Assembly: GCA_016550405.1 (NCBI GenBank)
Contig: JABXGX010000006.1
Location: forward strand, 1-24,844
Length of the DNA stretch: 24,844 nt
Source: an archaeon
GTDB taxonomy: Archaea; Asgardarchaeota; Hermodarchaeia; Hermodarchaeales; Hermodarchaeaceae
Reading direction: 5' to 3'
Position 1 is the stretch's first letter, and each line of letters begins with the position of its first letter. The translations under genes and the position numbers were made by a program. Under the pieces are notes generated by a model. It had not been told where the DNA came from and did not search any database. It saw only the letters and a list, made by a program, of their open reading frames with translations. Of this stretch, positions 14,765 through 22,384 are shown one piece after another.

Positions 14765-16069
14765 TTACCTGTCACGGACGGGGAACGAATTTGTTGTATT
14801 CACACTATAGATAGATTTCTTGATTGTTTTCAGGATGAGAAAATCGGGTACAAGGTGATCATCGAGGTAAGCTTTTCTTGGGAAATGTTGAATCACTTCT
14901 TCAGAAGCTTTTGGTTCACTCACCTCAACGAGTGCTAAATTATTTCTAATTAGTTCATTGAGGTATGCGCTTATTGGTCTGGTGAACTGTATCGTGGGGG
15001 GGTCATCGGTATAGAGCATTGGTCTTTCATCAAAGTAATCGATGACAACTTTCATGCGGTCTTCATTTCTTTGGCTATCTCCAGGGACCCTGATTGTGTT
15101 GCATGCGGGCCAACTGAATGCTGGATGGACAATACTCAACACAAAAATGCCGTTTTCTTTTAACACCTGGGATATTTGTTGGAGTGTGGTTTTGTAATCA
15201 TCAATGTCCATTAATGCCATATTGCAGAGTATTTTGTCAAAAGAATCTGCGCTAAACTTAGCTGTAAGCTGCTCGGCGTTGAGTCCTACATACTTAATGC
15301 CCAATTGTTCTTTTTCTTCTCTTTTAATGGCAAAATCCAGCAATTTGGAAATGTCTATCCCAGTAACCCTAGCTCCCGTTTTGGCTAGATGACGGGCTAC
15401 GTTTCCTTCGCCACAGGCAACGTCTAAAATTGTCTCGTCTTTTTGGGCATCAATCAGCCGATATACTTCAGGCAAAATGATGTATTTGTGGTGGTAATCT
15501 CCACCTTCCCCAACATGGGATACCCAAGAGGGGGCAGCCTTATCCCAGAGGGTTATTGGATTGATTTCGTCAAGCGAGTCGAGCCGTTTCCAGTGTCCGC
15601 ATCCTCCAAGCGTGAGAACTCTTTGACGCCCCCATGCGCGATTGGGAAACTCTTGTGATGTGATTTCATCTGTCGGGCTAGGTTTCCAGATAAATAGGCT
15701 TTCGTCTGGTTGAAGGTCTTCAATTTGGTAGGGGTGGGTTCCATCGGATTCGGCAAAATCTAGTGCAGGATTTGCTTTCCCACAGGAGGCACAGGGAATG
15801 GAGTAGTAGTAATCATAGATTAGGAATTCATGACGAACCATTTGTTCTTCAGCACAGGCAAGACAGGTGAATGATTTACAAGCTGGACACCATGCAATTC
15901 CATTGAAGTGCCTTTGTTTTCCACAGTTGTTGCATTCATATTGCCAGTGGATAGAACATCGGGGAGTAAACGATCTTTCCTCATGAGATGCCTGATTGAT
16001 GGGGTAATCCTTTACTACTTGTGTATATTCTGAACAATAGAAACAGGCAACATTTTCTGAAGAGGGCAT
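14765..16069 (-). CDS. SAM-dependent methyltransferase with N-terminal zinc modules
   Basis: Residues 1-100 hold five CxxC pairs (9/12, 46/49, 61/64, 69/72, 93/96) plus Cys38 and His41, enough for two or three zinc sites of ribbon or knuckle type. Residues about 200-400 form a class I methyltransferase: motif I ILDVACGEGNVARHLA (214-229), the acidic end of strand 2 at VTGIDIS (236-242, Asp239), and an LCNMALMDID segment that fits motif IV. About 100 residues of linker rich in W and P join them. The substrate is not evident; zinc modules of this sort often guide such enzymes to RNA or protein. The start at 16069 is chosen because a TATA box at 16091-16100 lies 26 nt upstream; the longer frame would begin inside the promoter. 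Confidence 0.82.
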   Translation of the reverse strand: MPSSENVACFYCSEYTQVVKDYPINQASHEERSFTPRCSIHWQYECNNCGKQRHFNGIAWCPACKSFTCLACAEEQMVRHEFLIYDYYYSIPCASCGKANPALDFAESDGTHPYQIEDLQPDESLFIWKPSPTDEITSQEFPNRAWGRQRVLTLGGCGHWKRLDSLDEINPITLWDKAAPSWVSHVGEGGDYHHKYIILPEVYRLIDAQKDETILDVACGEGNVARHLAKTGARVTGIDISKLLDFAIKREEKEQLGIKYVGLNAEQLTAKFSADSFDKILCNMALMDIDDYKTTLQQISQVLKENGIFVLSIVHPAFSWPACNTIRVPGDSQRNEDRMKVVIDYFDERPMLYTDDPPTIQFTRPISAYLNELIRNNLALVEVSEPKASEEVIQHFPRKAYLDDHLVPDFLILKTIKKSIYSVNTTNSFPVRDR

Positions 16070-16090
16070 GATGCAATGAAAACAGAGAAA

Positions 16091-16100
16091 GTATAAAAAA
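16091..16100 (-). promoter_or_regulatory. TATA box of the zinc-module methyltransferase gene
   Basis: GTATAAAAAA on the plus strand (TTTTTTATAC on the minus strand) is centred about 26 nt before the ATG at 16069, which sets that start and implies a leaderless transcript. Confidence 0.5.
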
Positions 16101-16148
16101 ACTCGCCGTACCCCTTGAAGATGGAACATAATCGCTGGTGGGTGCTCT

Positions 16149-17342
16149 GTGTCAACACCTATTAAACCCGATAGAGTACTTATTCGATATGGCGAAATCG
16201 GTTTGAAAAGCCCGGGTGTTCGCCATCATCTTGAGAGTCTGCTTCGTAACCATTTAGACATCATGCTTACACGACATGGCGTAAAGTTTTCAAAAATTAC
16301 TCGTGAGCGTGGTCGGTTTTTTATTCTCACTTCGGAAGCAGTTGTTGTTGCACAAATTGCTGCTAAGGTTTTTGGAGTCATTTCCGCTAGTCCAGTGTGG
16401 ACTATTCCGTCAGAACCTGAATTAATCATCAAACAGGTAAAAACACTGACACCAAGCCTCATCTCGGAGGGACAAAGCTTTGCTGCCAGAGTACGGCGCG
16501 TTAAAAGTCATCCCTTCACTAGCCAAGAGATTGCAGCCCGTGTTGGGGCCGCCATCATCGAGGTGACAGGAAAGAATCCACCTGCAGCGCCAGTTGACCT
16601 CGATAATCCCGACATTGAAGTTCATCTTGAGATTCGCGAGAAATTTAGTTATATCTTTACATCCGTCATTGATGGACCAGGTGGGCTCCCCTATGGTTCC
16701 CAAGGCACAGTTTTAGGCCTTCATTCGGGTGGGATTGATAGCCCCGTTGCCCAATGGCTGATGATGAAGCGTGGCGCGCGTGTAATTCCCTTGTATTTCA
16801 ATTCAGATCGTCCTTCGAAAGATGTCCTGCGAACTCGTGCGCTTCATAGCGCACAGCAATTGGCAAAGTGGGTTCCAGCTAAAAAAGCGGAGCTGCTGGT
16901 TATTCCTTATTATGAGATTCTTCGCCAGTTGCAACTACCTGATTTTCCTAAACTCACGTGTATTCTTTGTAAACGCATGATGTATCGCCTTGGAGCAATG
17001 GTTGCAGCCCAAGAAGGTGCTAATGCCCTGGTAACCGGTGAATCTTTGGGACAAGTGGCTTCCCAAACTCTTGCGAATCTAACCATTTTGGATTCTGCTG
17101 TTACTCTTCCCATCTTTCGTCCTTTGATAGGGACAGATAAAACTGAGACTATGGATCTGGCTCGACGTATCGGGACTTACGAATCCTCGAGTCAAGATGT
17201 TGGAGATTGTTTCGCTGTACCAAACCAACCGACCATCGGAGCACAATTAGCGGAAGTCCATCGAGCTGAAGCAACTTTACCCATTGAAGAAATGGTAACA
17301 ATTGCCTTGAACCAATTGGATAGGGTTTCCCTTGCAAAATAG
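16149..17342 (+). CDS. thiI: tRNA 4-thiouridine / thiazole sulfurtransferase ThiI
   Basis: ThiI adenylates uridine 8 of tRNA and transfers sulfur to make 4-thiouridine; in some organisms it also serves thiamine biosynthesis. The N-terminal ferredoxin-like and THUMP domains span about 1-170 (opening VLIRYGEIGLKSPGVR at 10-25). The PP-loop ATPase follows, with SGGIDSP at 193-199. Cys271 and Cys274 (TCILCK) could bind metal. Cys354 in DVGDCFAVP sits where the bacterial catalytic cysteine lies, by position in the family. The protein ends near 397 residues with no rhodanese domain, as in other archaeal ThiI, so sulfur must come from another carrier. Initiation is at GTG, shortly after a GGTGGGTG stretch. 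It is divergent from the methyltransferase gene. Confidence 0.93.
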   Translation: MSTPIKPDRVLIRYGEIGLKSPGVRHHLESLLRNHLDIMLTRHGVKFSKITRERGRFFILTSEAVVVAQIAAKVFGVISASPVWTIPSEPELIIKQVKTLTPSLISEGQSFAARVRRVKSHPFTSQEIAARVGAAIIEVTGKNPPAAPVDLDNPDIEVHLEIREKFSYIFTSVIDGPGGLPYGSQGTVLGLHSGGIDSPVAQWLMMKRGARVIPLYFNSDRPSKDVLRTRALHSAQQLAKWVPAKKAELLVIPYYEILRQLQLPDFPKLTCILCKRMMYRLGAMVAAQEGANALVTGESLGQVASQTLANLTILDSAVTLPIFRPLIGTDKTETMDLARRIGTYESSSQDVGDCFAVPNQPTIGAQLAEVHRAEATLPIEEMVTIALNQLDRVSLAK

Positions 17343-17384
17343 AATAATTTAATTGTAAGAAGACAAGAAGTAGAAAATCTAGAG

Positions 17385-17422
17385 ACTGACTTATCCAAAA
17401 TGCTGTCAATATTCTAGTCAGT
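17385..17422. promoter_or_regulatory. Inverted repeat upstream of the metal-sensor-like regulator
   Basis: ACTGAC (17385-17390) and GTCAGT (17417-17422) face each other across 26 nt in the intergenic region before the regulator gene. Each is accompanied by a CTAG. A binding site for autoregulation is possible, but repeats of this size arise easily by chance. Confidence 0.25.
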
Positions 17423-17454
17423 TTCCCTTGAGGCTAGCGAGCATAGGTGTCAAC

Positions 17455-18144
17455 ATGTCTAAACGAGCAATCGGTCGCGAAATGGACCGTTATGAGATCG
17501 ATTCACGGATCGTTGAAACCATCGTCACCAAACCACAAGTAACCATCGATGGTATTGCCAAAGAAACCGGATTGAGTTATACAGCTGTCCGAAACAGTAT
17601 CCAGCGTCTGGTCAATCTTGGCGTTGTTGTCGAAACTACCGAAACCGAAGGACCTACTCGACGGGGGCGACCCGCCACTTACTTCCAAATCGATAAAGGC
17701 TTACAGCTGTTTATACCACCCCGCCAGTTTCAGCATTTAGCAACCACTATTATTGAACAGCTCATCAGCGAAGAAGGCCCCGAACATGTTGTGGGACTTT
17801 TAGACCGGGCAGCAACACAGCAAGTGGAACGATTCTTTGTCGAATGGGAAAAATCGAAAACCCGTCCAAAGACCTTAGCTGACATGGTGCAATTCATTTG
17901 TGACCATATCAATGGGCAGGGCTGCTTTGCAAAACACCAAGCTTTCTCGAAGGGCTTCTACATCTATGTGGGTAATTGCATTTATCATGGAATCTCAACG
18001 ACTTACCCTGGGACGATTTGCCGCTATCATGAAAGCCTCATCACCCATCTGATCCATGCCCATGATAAGTCACTCCATATTACCCATGATGAGGCAATCG
18101 CCGAAGGTGCCCATAACTGCCAGTATACCATCACACGGGACTAA
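17455..18144 (+). CDS. Winged-helix regulator with C-terminal metal or FeS sensor-like domain
   Basis: A 229-residue regulator. Residues about 14-80 are a winged helix: a helix-turn-helix (VTIDGIAKETGLSYTAVRNSIQRL, 29-52) and a wing with RRGRPATYFQI. The C-terminal part has a pattern like that of SufR-type sensors: Cys175 in GNCIYH, Cys189 then His192 in ICRYH, and a final Cys222 in HNCQYTI. In SufR such cysteines hold an iron-sulfur cluster; here a histidine among the candidate ligands could mean a different metal. The ATG at 17455 has AGGTG just upstream; an in-frame TTG at 17428 would add nine residues. It stands alone between thiI and the SCP2 gene. Targets are unknown; sulfur or FeS metabolism is plausible from fold and from thiI next door. 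Confidence 0.82.
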   Translation: MSKRAIGREMDRYEIDSRIVETIVTKPQVTIDGIAKETGLSYTAVRNSIQRLVNLGVVVETTETEGPTRRGRPATYFQIDKGLQLFIPPRQFQHLATTIIEQLISEEGPEHVVGLLDRAATQQVERFFVEWEKSKTRPKTLADMVQFICDHINGQGCFAKHQAFSKGFYIYVGNCIYHGISTTYPGTICRYHESLITHLIHAHDKSLHITHDEAIAEGAHNCQYTITRD

Positions 18145-18241
18145 TTGTACCTGTGATGATGAATTTTTGACGGTAAGTTATGCTTTTAAAGAATACTGCC
18201 TCAACATTTGCAGAACTTCCTATATTCTTAGGTGAATTCTA

Positions 18242-18562
18242 TTGGTAGACACTCCAAAAGAAGGCTTAGAAGCCATGGTCGGAACTTTTGATCCTGGTGC
18301 GGCAGCAGGCTGGAACTGCGTCATCGAAATGGACATCCAAGGCGACAACAAATACAACATCACCATCAAGGACCAGAAAATCGACTGGGGCGAAGGCCCA
18401 GCCGATAAAGCAGACTTAGTCATCACTATCAGCAAAGACGACTGGATGGCCATCACCAACGGTCAGCTCAACGCTGTCGCAGCATTCATGTCAGGTAAAC
18501 TCAAATCCCAAGGGGACATGAGCCACCTCATGAAGCTGCAGAGCGTCTTCAAGCTCGGCTAA
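18242..18562 (+). CDS. SCP2 sterol-transfer-like domain protein
   Basis: A 106-residue protein made of a single SCP2 domain. Hallmarks are the strand run VIEMDIQGDNKYNITIKD, the block ADLVITISKDDWMAITNGQLN and the end GKLKSQGDMSHLMKLQSVF, which matches the family's G-K-L-x-x-x-G-D-x-x-x-x-x-K-L signature. SCP2 folds make a hydrophobic tunnel that binds lipid or acyl-CoA; the archaeal ligand is unknown. TTG is used as start, with AGGTGA seven bases upstream and a possible TATA element (TTTTAAAG) at about 18184-18191. The gene is followed by a double-hairpin terminator and seems to be transcribed alone. Confidence 0.9.
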   Translation: MVDTPKEGLEAMVGTFDPGAAAGWNCVIEMDIQGDNKYNITIKDQKIDWGEGPADKADLVITISKDDWMAITNGQLNAVAAFMSGKLKSQGDMSHLMKLQSVFKLG

Positions 18563-18599
18563 ACCTCCTGGTCAACCGTTCTGAAGCATATTCCCATTT

Positions 18600-18667
18600 C
18601 ACCGCAAGTAGCGGTGGGACGAATTGAGTAGGGGTGGTAAGACCTCCACCCTACTACTCCTCTTTTT
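18600..18667 (+). terminator. Tandem-hairpin terminator after the SCP2 gene
   Basis: Hairpin 1 is CACCGC (18600-18605) with GCGGTG (18611-18616) around AAGTA. Hairpin 2 is GTAGGG-g-TGG (18628-18637) with CCA-CCCTAC (18646-18654), nine pairs and one bulge. TTTTT follows at 18663-18667. The second hairpin with its T-run is a convincing terminator for the SCP2 transcript. Confidence 0.7.
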
Positions 18668-18933
18668 ATCTTGAGAGTCTACAACCACACAGAAACCCGA
18701 ACGTATTTTATGCACCAAGCATTCTAACCCCATGGACAGAGAGGCAAGTGAATTGAAGATTCCCCGGTGCGTTAACCGTATTCGGTTAGGATCGGCGAAA
18801 CATTTCATTACCGCCCTCTTAATGTTCTTAGCTTGCCTCCCACCCGGGAATCCTACAACGCATCAAATATCGGGAACACGTCCCACAAGGAATCTCTCGG
18901 CTCGATCTTCGACTATGAGCTCAAATGACATTG
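18668..18933. other. Gene-poor stretch, possibly decayed coding sequence
   Basis: I see no convincing gene in these 266 bases. A plus-strand frame open from 18732 to 19067 exists, but its second half is translated simple sequence. Its first 35 residues look more protein-like, and another plus frame gives a short peptide-like stretch ending at a TGA near 18920, so a frameshifted remnant is possible. A six-base inverted repeat, TAACCG/CGGTTA, lies near 18772-18787. Confidence 0.3.
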
Positions 18934-19050
18934 CCTCCCCCTCACCATCATCACCTTACACTCCCCCTCTTCACCACCTACCTCACCCTCCAACGCCTCC
19001 ACCTCCAACCCCACACAAAGGGTGGGGGAAGGGATCCGGGAGGGGGAGGG
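18934..19050. repeat. Pyrimidine-rich tract with G-quadruplex motif
   Basis: The plus strand runs almost wholly C/T/A from 18934 to about 19013, with repeats of CTCCAAC and CTCACC. It then switches to G-runs: six runs of three to five G between 19020 and 19050, at spacings of one to four bases. CCTCCCCCTC (18934-18943) is the exact reverse complement of GAGGGGGAGG (19040-19049), so the whole segment can close as a large hairpin. The composition is unlike that of the rest of the window. Confidence 0.65.
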
Positions 19051-19068
19051 AAAACCAGCCAAGGTGAG

Positions 19069-19284
19069 TTAGAAAGCTTCACGGCCGCGAGACTGGGCAT
19101 AGCCCCGTTGGTAGCCACAAAGGGCGAGTAGAACAGTTATAATCGCAATTAGGAAGAGGAAGGCTGCTATTCCTAGGGGAATTATGGAGAAAACAGGGAG
19201 ATAGGGACCAACAATGAAGATGACAATTCCCAGGACAAGGCAGATGATGCAGATAGAGAGTAGTCGACCTGGTTTAAGTGCCGT
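19069..19284 (-). CDS. Small two-helix membrane protein with apparent ACG start
   Basis: This open frame of 71 codons after the aminotransferase gene contains two clear hydrophobic segments (about 9-27 and 31-55) and a basic, polar tail (GYQRGYAQSRGRE). It begins KPGRLL just before the first helix, typical for a small inner-membrane protein. GGAGG (19292-19296 on the plus strand as CCTCC) stands exactly seven bases before ACG at 19284, where an ATG would be expected. There is no ATG, GTG or TTG in frame after the upstream stop. Either ACG is used as a rare start, or the start codon has been lost by one T-to-C change or a base-call error. It lies 24 nt after the aminotransferase stop, so the two are probably cotranscribed. 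Function is unknown. Confidence 0.55.
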   Translation of the reverse strand, partial: TALKPGRLLSICIICLVLGIVIFIVGPYLPVFSIIPLGIAAFLFLIAIITVLLALCGYQRGYAQSRGREAF

Positions 19285-19308
19285 ATGAGAACCTCCTTAT
19301 CGAGATGT

Positions 19309-20652
19309 TTATCTGACAGATTTTACTGCTTTCCCGAATCGGTCCAAGGCAATATCAATTTGATCGGGTGTGATGGTAAGTGGAGGAAGGAAGCGAATTC
19401 CGCTTCGACCAGCGCCTAGAATCCAGAGGCGTTGCTTATTCACAGCGTTATTGAGAACAGCATCTCGTTTGTTCGAGTCTATGGCGTTAGATTTCTTATC
19501 AGTTACAATTTCTACAGCACACATGAGTCCGCGTCCACGGACATCCCCGATGATATTACTCTTTTCTTGGATTTCTCGAAGACCTTTGAGGAGTTGGTTC
19601 CCACGTTTCGTCGCATTGGCTAAAAGTCCGTCTCTTTCGATGGTGCGAATAACGGATAAGGAGAGTAGTGATACATAGGGTTCTGCCCCAAAGGTTTCTG
19701 AGTGTCGGCTATAGTCAGTGTACATCGGTTTGGGTCCGATAGCAGCCCCGAATGGAAAACCTCCGCCCAAAGCCTTGGCGGTGCAGATATAATCTGGAAT
19801 TATTCCTCCGTGCTCTACACCCCACCATTTTCCTGTGCGTCCCATACCTGCTTGGACTTCGTCGCTGATGAGTTTTGCTCCCAGTTCATCTGCTAGCTTC
19901 CGAATTTCTTTAAACCATTTGATGGGAGCTGGAATGATGCCGCCTTCACCACAAATTGGCTCGATTGCTATTGCTGCAATGTCAGTCCCACCATAAATGA
20001 TGGCATCTCGAAGGTATTGGACACATTCGAGATTACAGCTTTTGACTTCTTGGCCAAAGGAGCAACGGAAACAGTACGGATAGGGTCCACGAATGACATC
20101 GAGTCCTTGAGGGTAATAGTTTTTGTGGACATGCTTGCTTGCGGTCAAGGCTAGGGCATAACCGGTTCGTCCATGAAAAGCGGGTTGAAAGGCAATGAAA
20201 CGGAACCGATGTGTGGTATCCATTACAGATTTTACTGCAGATTCAACTGCCCGACCGCCACTGGTGGTAAAGAAAACCTCTTTTTCGTGATCACCTGGAG
20301 TGATTCCTGCTAGTCTTTCAGCAAGCAGAGTCTGAGGGATAAGGTCAAAGTCGTGGCCAGGAACTTCACGGAGATAATCGCGAATCCGATATTCGAAATC
20401 TTTCACGATTGGGTTTCGGAAACCGAGGGCACGCACGGCTACGCCAGCTGTGACATCGAGATATTGGTTGCCCTTTAAGTCATAGATCCATGGGCCTTCG
20501 CCTTGGGTATGGTCGACTACGGGGTAAATATCGCGAGTTTGCGTTGTTTTCGCGACAGCTTGTTCAGCCCGTTGCATCCATTCTTTCATGCTTTTCGTGA
20601 TGTTCAAATCGGGGCACAGTTCTTTCAACAGCTCTTCTGCGTCTCTTTTCAT
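19309..20652 (-). CDS. Class-III PLP aminotransferase (GABA/ornithine aminotransferase or amino-acid racemase type)
   Basis: This 447-residue fold-type I PLP enzyme has the cofactor-binding Lys293 in CTAKALGGGFPFGA, the pyridine-nitrogen Asp264 in ISDEVQAGMGRTG and the substrate-side block QPAFHGRTGYALA (156-168). It belongs to the archaeal branch annotated as 4-aminobutyrate aminotransferase, some of whose members are in fact amino-acid racemases, so reaction type is uncertain. A cysteine-bearing insert, PYPYCFRCSFG then KSCNLEC (Cys194, 197, 206, 210), is typical of that branch and could hold a metal. The phosphate-binding loop reads TTSGGRAVESAVK where most relatives have S-G-x-E-A, an Arg in place of Glu. 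ATG at 20652 is preferred to a TTG at 20670. A TATA-like CTTAAATAG (minus strand, about 20703-20711) lies upstream. Confidence 0.9.
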   Translation of the reverse strand: MKRDAEELLKELCPDLNITKSMKEWMQRAEQAVAKTTQTRDIYPVVDHTQGEGPWIYDLKGNQYLDVTAGVAVRALGFRNPIVKDFEYRIRDYLREVPGHDFDLIPQTLLAERLAGITPGDHEKEVFFTTSGGRAVESAVKSVMDTTHRFRFIAFQPAFHGRTGYALALTASKHVHKNYYPQGLDVIRGPYPYCFRCSFGQEVKSCNLECVQYLRDAIIYGGTDIAAIAIEPICGEGGIIPAPIKWFKEIRKLADELGAKLISDEVQAGMGRTGKWWGVEHGGIIPDYICTAKALGGGFPFGAAIGPKPMYTDYSRHSETFGAEPYVSLLSLSVIRTIERDGLLANATKRGNQLLKGLREIQEKSNIIGDVRGRGLMCAVEIVTDKKSNAIDSNKRDAVLNNAVNKQRLWILGAGRSGIRFLPPLTITPDQIDIALDRFGKAVKSVR

Positions 20653-20767
20653 CGTTAACCAACAACCCAAATTCGGTGTCTGGGATAAGGGAATGAGAAG
20701 CTCTATTTAAGTTCCTGCTATTCTACAACAGGACCTGATCTCCTATCCTGCGGGGTAGGTTGGTTAG

Positions 20768-20774
20768 TTATATA
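20768..20774 (+). promoter_or_regulatory. TATA box of the UbiA-fusion gene
   Basis: TTATATA centred 27 nt before the ATG at 20798 predicts a nearly leaderless transcript. No ribosome-binding site is seen. Confidence 0.5.
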
Positions 20775-20797
20775 CAGTATCAGAACTTTGAGTAAAG

Positions 20798-22318
20798 ATG
20801 ATGAAGACTGATTCTTGGTGGAAAATTGCAGCCTATTTTCTGGCAGGCATGGGAGTCCTTCTCTTCGGAATGACATGCGAGTTTCTTCTAGGGCTTCTTC
20901 TACCAAGTGAGGCGATGCAAGCGCTCTACTTTCATAGTGGATTCTTGATTTTGATAATTCTCGGATTTTTAAGCGGGATGCTTCTTATCCGACGAGGACT
21001 TCTTGGAGGTTGGCGGTATCGATATGACAGCCTCATCTACGTGATTGCTGCAGTCATCTGCTTGGCATCAGCGGGCCAAACTCTTGCGGGTTTTCAAATG
21101 GGTCACCCGTGGTTGGAGCTACAAGACACTAATCCCTTGTTGATGAATGTGTTGTGGGTGTTTGTTTTACCACCACTGAATCCTTGGATTATGATTGTTT
21201 TGGGAGGATGCTTTTTAGCATTAGCCTGGGTAAACATGAAGAACCAAATACCATCTGCCATCATAACTAGCGAATCGGAAGTAACTCCTGATCCAAAGAA
21301 ACCCCTTCAATGGTGGCAAACGCTTGCGGGGTTGACACGAATTTCTGTGTGGCTAGGATCCCTATTTCTGCTAATTATTAGCTTCCTAATCCTTGGTGGC
21401 CCACCACTTAGTCCTCCACCAAACATCTTAGTTTATTATCCGATTATGTGGATAAGACTCGGGCTAGCTGTTGGTTCAGTGATAATCTTCAATTCCGCTA
21501 CCTTTATCGTGAATCAAATTGGAGATGTCGATACGGACCAGCTTAATTCAAAAAAGGCACGATTGCCAGTTGCTGCAGGGCGTATCAGCCGAAATCAGGC
21601 TGCTCTTCTCTCAGTGGGTTTATTAGTACTCGGAATGATTCTGGGATTTGGAGTGGGAACCTTTTTTGTAGGAATAATGGCGATAACTTTTCTTTTTGCG
21701 ATTCTCTATTCGTTTCCCCCAATTCGGCTAAAGAGCCGACCCTTTTTTGACTTGCTAATCATTGGTTTAGCATTTGGTTCATGGGCAGTGATTACAGCAT
21801 GGGCAATTTTTGCTTTTTATTCCTTGGGTGGATTCGTTGGGGTGGTTCCTGAGTTGCCATTTGTACTCGTTCTGGGGGCAGGAGTCTTCTATGCGGGGAC
21901 CCATTGTATCCATACTGCATCAGATTATCAGGCTGATGCAGCAGCTGGGATTACAACGACCGCAGTCTATATTGGACCCCAACGATCATCCCGGCTCGGG
22001 ATTGCCCTCATTGCCGTTGGCATGTTGCTCCTTTATATTGCAGTGGGCTTTTTTACCCATCTGTTTTGGTACGGTCTTTTGAAATACAAAACCATCTTTC
22101 TCCTGATTTTCCTAGGGCTCCCCTTCTTTACTCTTTTCGAGCAATTCCGAGGTCGGCGAAGGAAGCAGAAACCCAATGAACCATCTTTAGAGAGACTTCA
22201 GAAGCAAGGGCGTCGGATATCGTACTTGCTATTTTTTGTACTCCTGATTTACCTGCTCTTCTACCTATTCCTTTTCTACCCCATCTATTATCCGCACTAT
22301 TTCTTCCCATGGGTTTGA
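20798..22318 (+). CDS. UbiA-family prenyltransferase fused to an N-terminal membrane domain
   Basis: A 506-residue polytopic membrane protein. Residues about 215-490 are a UbiA prenyltransferase: first aspartate motif N239-x3-D243-V-D245-T-D247 followed by a K-x-R-x-P block (253-257), the YSFPPIRLKSRP loop (304-315) and second motif D376-YQA-D380. Such enzymes move an isoprenoid chain from its diphosphate to an acceptor, in archaea for ether lipids, quinones or haem; the acceptor here is not evident. Residues 1-195 add about five membrane segments that are not part of a normal UbiA (usually 270-320 residues), joined by a polar linker (about 148-175). The start is the first of two tandem ATGs, 27 nt from a TATA box. 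It is followed by a HAD phosphatase on the same strand. Confidence 0.9.
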   Translation: MMKTDSWWKIAAYFLAGMGVLLFGMTCEFLLGLLLPSEAMQALYFHSGFLILIILGFLSGMLLIRRGLLGGWRYRYDSLIYVIAAVICLASAGQTLAGFQMGHPWLELQDTNPLLMNVLWVFVLPPLNPWIMIVLGGCFLALAWVNMKNQIPSAIITSESEVTPDPKKPLQWWQTLAGLTRISVWLGSLFLLIISFLILGGPPLSPPPNILVYYPIMWIRLGLAVGSVIIFNSATFIVNQIGDVDTDQLNSKKARLPVAAGRISRNQAALLSVGLLVLGMILGFGVGTFFVGIMAITFLFAILYSFPPIRLKSRPFFDLLIIGLAFGSWAVITAWAIFAFYSLGGFVGVVPELPFVLVLGAGVFYAGTHCIHTASDYQADAAAGITTTAVYIGPQRSSRLGIALIAVGMLLLYIAVGFFTHLFWYGLLKYKTIFLLIFLGLPFFTLFEQFRGRRRKQKPNEPSLERLQKQGRRISYLLFFVLLIYLLFYLFLFYPIYYPHYFFPWV

Positions 22319-22384
22319 TAGGTAAGTCAATTGTGCCAAAGCTTTAATTCACCAATCAAACATGAGGACGCCTGAGGAAGCATT

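Noticed and set aside
18150..18170. TGATGATGA resembling a C box after the regulator gene
   Set aside because: No D box at a suitable distance and no supporting stem.
18732..19067. 111-residue plus-strand frame
   Set aside because: The second half is translated simple sequence (proline, serine, histidine then glycine and arginine) from the pyrimidine/G-run tract; it is not a credible intact gene.
20745..20762. Hairpin CCTATCC / GGGTAGG before the UbiA gene
   Set aside because: It lies upstream of the predicted transcript start of UbiA and has no T-run for the opposite strand; no role can be supported.
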